From assembly GCA_019894735.1 (NCBI GenBank), contig JAGXOB010000099.1, positions 1 through 8,230 on the forward strand: a stretch of DNA of 8,230 bases, read 5' to 3'. Shown here one piece after another: positions 6,376 through 8,230 of the stretch. The notes below the pieces were generated by a model that saw only the letters and a program-made list of their open reading frames with translations, made no database searches and was not told the DNA's origin. This DNA is from Promethearchaeota archaeon. Its GTDB lineage: Archaea > Asgardarchaeota > Lokiarchaeia > Sigynarchaeales > SOKP01. The translations under genes were made by a program, and so were the position numbers. Position 1 is the stretch's first letter. Each line of letters starts with the position of its first letter.

Positions 6376-6888
6376 TTAATAAATTATCTCTTTTATTTCC
6401 GCTTTAATCTCTTTATCGATTGTAATTATTGCGATTGAAGCAGGGGGATTATACGAAAACTCATCAATATATCCTCTTCCCGGATTAACTAATAAAGTTT
6501 TATCTACCCACTGGATTTTCGCTTCATGTGAGTGACCGTATGCAATAACATCTACATGATGAGCTCTAAATTCTTTTATTATTCTTTTTTCCAAGAAAGT
6601 TTCTGAACCACCAGATTCTGGATGAATAATACCAATGCTTATACCTGATATCTCGATCACAATTTTGGGTGGAAGTAATTTTCGGATAGCTAAAGGATCT
6701 GAATTTCCATAAACACCCTTAAAATAATTGGCTTTAAGCTGATTAAAGCCTTCAAAAATATTTTTTGATGTATAATCTCCAACATGAATTACCCAATCAG
6801 ATTCTTTTATATATTGTAAGCTTTTTTTCGGTAAATCCTTGAATGAAGAAATATGAGTATCTCCGATAATTAAAACTTTAGTCTTCAA
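6376..6888 (-). CDS. MJ0936/YfcE-type metallophosphoesterase (calcineurin-like phosphodiesterase)
   Basis: This 170-aa protein belongs to the small archaeal/bacterial phosphodiesterase group represented by MJ0936 and YfcE, two-metal enzymes active in vitro on bis-pNPP-like phosphodiesters and of uncertain cellular substrate. Metal-ligand motifs appear in order: GDTH (D10, H12), HVGDY (D38), GNSD (N62), IIHPESGG (H89), YGHSH (H119, H121) and NPGR near 135-138. Two positions differ from the usual pattern: HGH is HPE, and NPGS is NPGR. The length is normal for the family. The start is TTG at 6888, aligned with the family start just before the first beta strand (KVLIIGDTH); no in-frame ATG lies between the upstream TGA at 6936 and this codon. 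It sits between uvrB (97 bp) and uvrA (191 bp), so a link with DNA repair is possible but is only guilt by association. Confidence 0.9.
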   Translation of the reverse strand: MKTKVLIIGDTHISSFKDLPKKSLQYIKESDWVIHVGDYTSKNIFEGFNQLKANYFKGVYGNSDPLAIRKLLPPKIVIEISGISIGIIHPESGGSETFLEKRIIKEFRAHHVDVIAYGHSHEAKIQWVDKTLLVNPGRGYIDEFSYNPPASIAIITIDKEIKAEIKEIIY

Positions 6889-6943
6889 CTTATTTTTATA
6901 ATATCTTAGATAACATATACTAATTTTTTTTTCTCATAATATT

Positions 6944-6951
6944 AATTATAA
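6944..6951 (-). promoter_or_regulatory. Weak TATA-like element upstream of the phosphodiesterase gene
   Basis: The minus strand reads TTATAATT, preceded by CC, about 60 nt upstream of the TTG start. A start near 6922 would leave a leader of about 34 nt. The whole gap is AT-rich, so this is one of several possible matches, and read-through from uvrB is an alternative. Confidence 0.28.
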
Positions 6952-6985
6952 GGTAATTGATATTGGAACAAAAATTATGCTATAA

Positions 6986-8230
6986 TTATTTATCTTTCTT
7001 TATATCTTTGATTTTATCTCTTAAATAAGCGGCATCTTCAAACCTAAGTTCTTTTGCAGCCAGAAACATTTTAGTTTCAAGGTATTGGATTATAACATCC
7101 ATATCCCCTTTTTTTTCTAAGTCTTCAATTTTTTCTTTTACGGTTCTTTTTAATTTCTTCGTTTCTTTTTCTTTAAATTCTTGTTCTTCGGAAAGCGAAT
7201 TTAAAATGTTCTTCTTAACCGTTTGAGGCGTTATTTTGTTTATTTTATTGTATTCAATTTGCTTATTTCTTCTTCTATTGGTTTCATCGATAGCTTCTTT
7301 CATTGCGGATGTAAATTTATCTGCATATAAAATAGCTTTTCCTTCGATATTTCGGGAAGCTCTTCCAATAGTCTGTATAAGAGACTTTGTATCCCTTAAA
7401 AACCCTAATTTATCAGCATCTAGGATAGCAACTAGTTGTACTTCGGGTAAATCTAGGCCTTCTCTTAGTAAATTTATACCAACTAAAACATCATGAGTAC
7501 CGTCCCTAAGACGCCTTAAGATTTCAAATCTTTCTACGGTACCTACCTCTGAATGCAAGTATGCGACTTTCAAACCAATTTCAGAATAATATTCAGCAAT
7601 ATCTTCTGACATTCGTTTAGTAAGAGTGGTTACTAAAATTCTCCCTTTATTTTTAATAACTTTTCTGATTTCCCCCAGTAAATCGTCAATTTGATTTTTG
7701 GCTGGGCGTATTTCCACTAAAGGATCAACCAATCCTGTAGGTCTAATTATTTGCTCTGCAGAGATACCATCACTTTTTTTCGATTCCCAACTCCCGGGAG
7801 TAGCGCTCATAAATATTATATATTTAATTTTAGCTTCCCACTCCTCAAAAGTTAATGGTCTATTATCGTACGCGGATGGAAGCCTCCACCCAAAATCTAT
7901 AAGATTCTTTTTTCTTGATCTGTCTCCCCCAATCATTCCATGTATTTGCGGAATTGTTATGTGACTTTCATCAACAACAATTAAGAAATCTTTTGGAAAA
8001 TAATCGATCAAACACATTGGTGGACTGCCAGGAGGTCTTCCGTCTAAGTGTCTAGAGTAGTTTTCTACTCCCTTACACCATCCCATCTCCCTCATCATCT
8101 CAAGATCAAATTTAGTTCTTTTCTCAATCCACTGTGCTTCTGCGTATTTCTTTTCTTTCATGAACATTGCTACTTGAATTTCTAACTCTTCTTCTATCGA
8201 GACCAAAGCCTTTTCCTTATTTTCTTCGGG
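6986..8230 (-). CDS. uvrB: Excinuclease ABC subunit UvrB, C-terminal part
   Basis: The visible 414 residues run from the window edge to the TAA at 6986-6988. They are predicted to be the C-terminal part of UvrB, the helicase-fold subunit that verifies DNA damage and recruits UvrC. Signature segments are [23 protein letters not shown] (motif II), [30 protein letters not shown] (motif IV), [14 protein letters not shown] (motif V), QTIGRASRN (motif VI) and AIDETNRRR. The last 35 or so residues form a UVR motif ([11 protein letters not shown]), the UvrC-interacting helix pair. By comparison with E. coli UvrB (673 aa) roughly 250 N-terminal residues, with Walker A and the beta-hairpin, lie outside. 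The frame is open to the right edge, so the true start is not in the window. A Leu replaces the usual Glu in DADKEGFLR. Confidence 0.96.
   Translation of the reverse strand, partial: PEENKEKALVSIEEELEIQVAMFMKEKKYAEAQWIEKRTKFDLEMMREMGWCKGVENYSRHLDGRPPGSPPMCLIDYFPKDFLIVVDESHITIPQIHGMIGGDRSRKKNLIDFGWRLPSAYDNRPLTFEEWEAKIKYIIFMSATPGSWESKKSDGISAEQIIRPTGLVDPLVEIRPAKNQIDDLLGEIRKVIKNKGRILVTTLTKRMSEDIAEYYSEIGLKVAYLHSEVGTVERFEILRRLRDGTHDVLVGINLLREGLDLPEVQLVAILDADKLGFLRDTKSLIQTIGRASRNIEGKAILYADKFTSAMKEAIDETNRRRNKQIEYNKINKITPQTVKKNILNSLSEEQEFKEKETKKLKRTVKEKIEDLEKKGDMDVIIQYLETKMFLAAKELRFEDAAYLRDKIKDIKKDK

Noticed and set aside
6889..6900. TATAAAAATA directly before the phosphodiesterase TTG as a TATA box
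   Set aside because: It ends within 3 nt of the start codon, so transcription would begin inside the gene. It is probably just AT-rich sequence.
6923..6932. Nine-base homopolymer run (T on plus, A on minus) in the uvrB-phosphodiesterase gap
   Set aside because: On the transcribed strand it is an A-run, not a T-tract, so it is not a terminator for these genes. No plus-strand gene precedes it.
8204..8206. TTG at 8206 as the start of UvrB
   Set aside because: The reading frame stays open to the window edge with UvrB-like sequence upstream, and the N-terminal helicase motifs are missing. The TTG is an internal leucine codon.
1..8230. CRISPR arrays, tRNA/rRNA genes, insertion sequences
   Set aside because: I saw no direct-repeat array with spacers, no tRNA cloverleaf-like or rRNA segment, and no transposase or terminal repeats of an element.

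Overview
The window comes from an AT-rich archaeal genome. Every gene lies on the minus strand. The archaeal assignment rests on an N-terminal fragment of a class I (archaeal-type) CCA-adding enzyme and on a full-length archaeal/eukaryotic-type initiation factor aIF5B (602 aa, no long bacterial IF2 N-terminus). AT-rich TTTATATA boxes upstream of genes, and SD-like motifs of the GGTG type, fit this. A bacterial-type UvrA and UvrB lie beside them. That mixture is known from mesophilic or moderately thermophilic archaea such as methanogens, haloarchaea, Thermoplasmata-related lineages and Asgard archaea. The low GC and lysine/isoleucine-rich proteins are compatible with an Asgard-like or methanogen-like host, but the lineage cannot be fixed from this sequence.

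Layout in transcription order, right to left. (1) 8230-6986: C-terminal two thirds of UvrB, cut by the window edge. (2) 6888-6376: small MJ0936/YfcE-type metallophosphoesterase with a TTG start. (3) 6184-3311: complete UvrA (957 aa). (4) 3079-1271: complete aIF5B with a TTG start. (5) 1271-657: GNAT acetyltransferase whose ATG overlaps the aIF5B stop codon (TAATG). (6) 536-1: N-terminal 178 residues of the CCA-adding enzyme, cut by the window edge.

Functionally there are two blocks. The right block is nucleotide excision repair: UvrA finds damage and loads UvrB, which verifies it and recruits UvrC (not in this window). The phosphodiesterase between them has no established repair role. The left block is translation and tRNA maturation: aIF5B drives subunit joining and initiator-tRNA positioning, and the CCA enzyme builds or repairs tRNA 3' ends. 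The GNAT protein is translationally coupled to aIF5B and resembles puromycin-acetyltransferase-like GNATs.

The gaps (97, 191, 231 and 120 bp) hold candidate TATA boxes, T-rich putative termination tracts and several small inverted repeats. I saw no RNA gene, mobile element or CRISPR array. Nothing in the window clearly amounts to a new system. The most notable points are the coupled aIF5B-GNAT pair, the phosphodiesterase inside the uvr cluster, the altered UvrA signature motif, a Lys/Ser-rich insertion in the CCA enzyme, and a few structured intergenic repeats.
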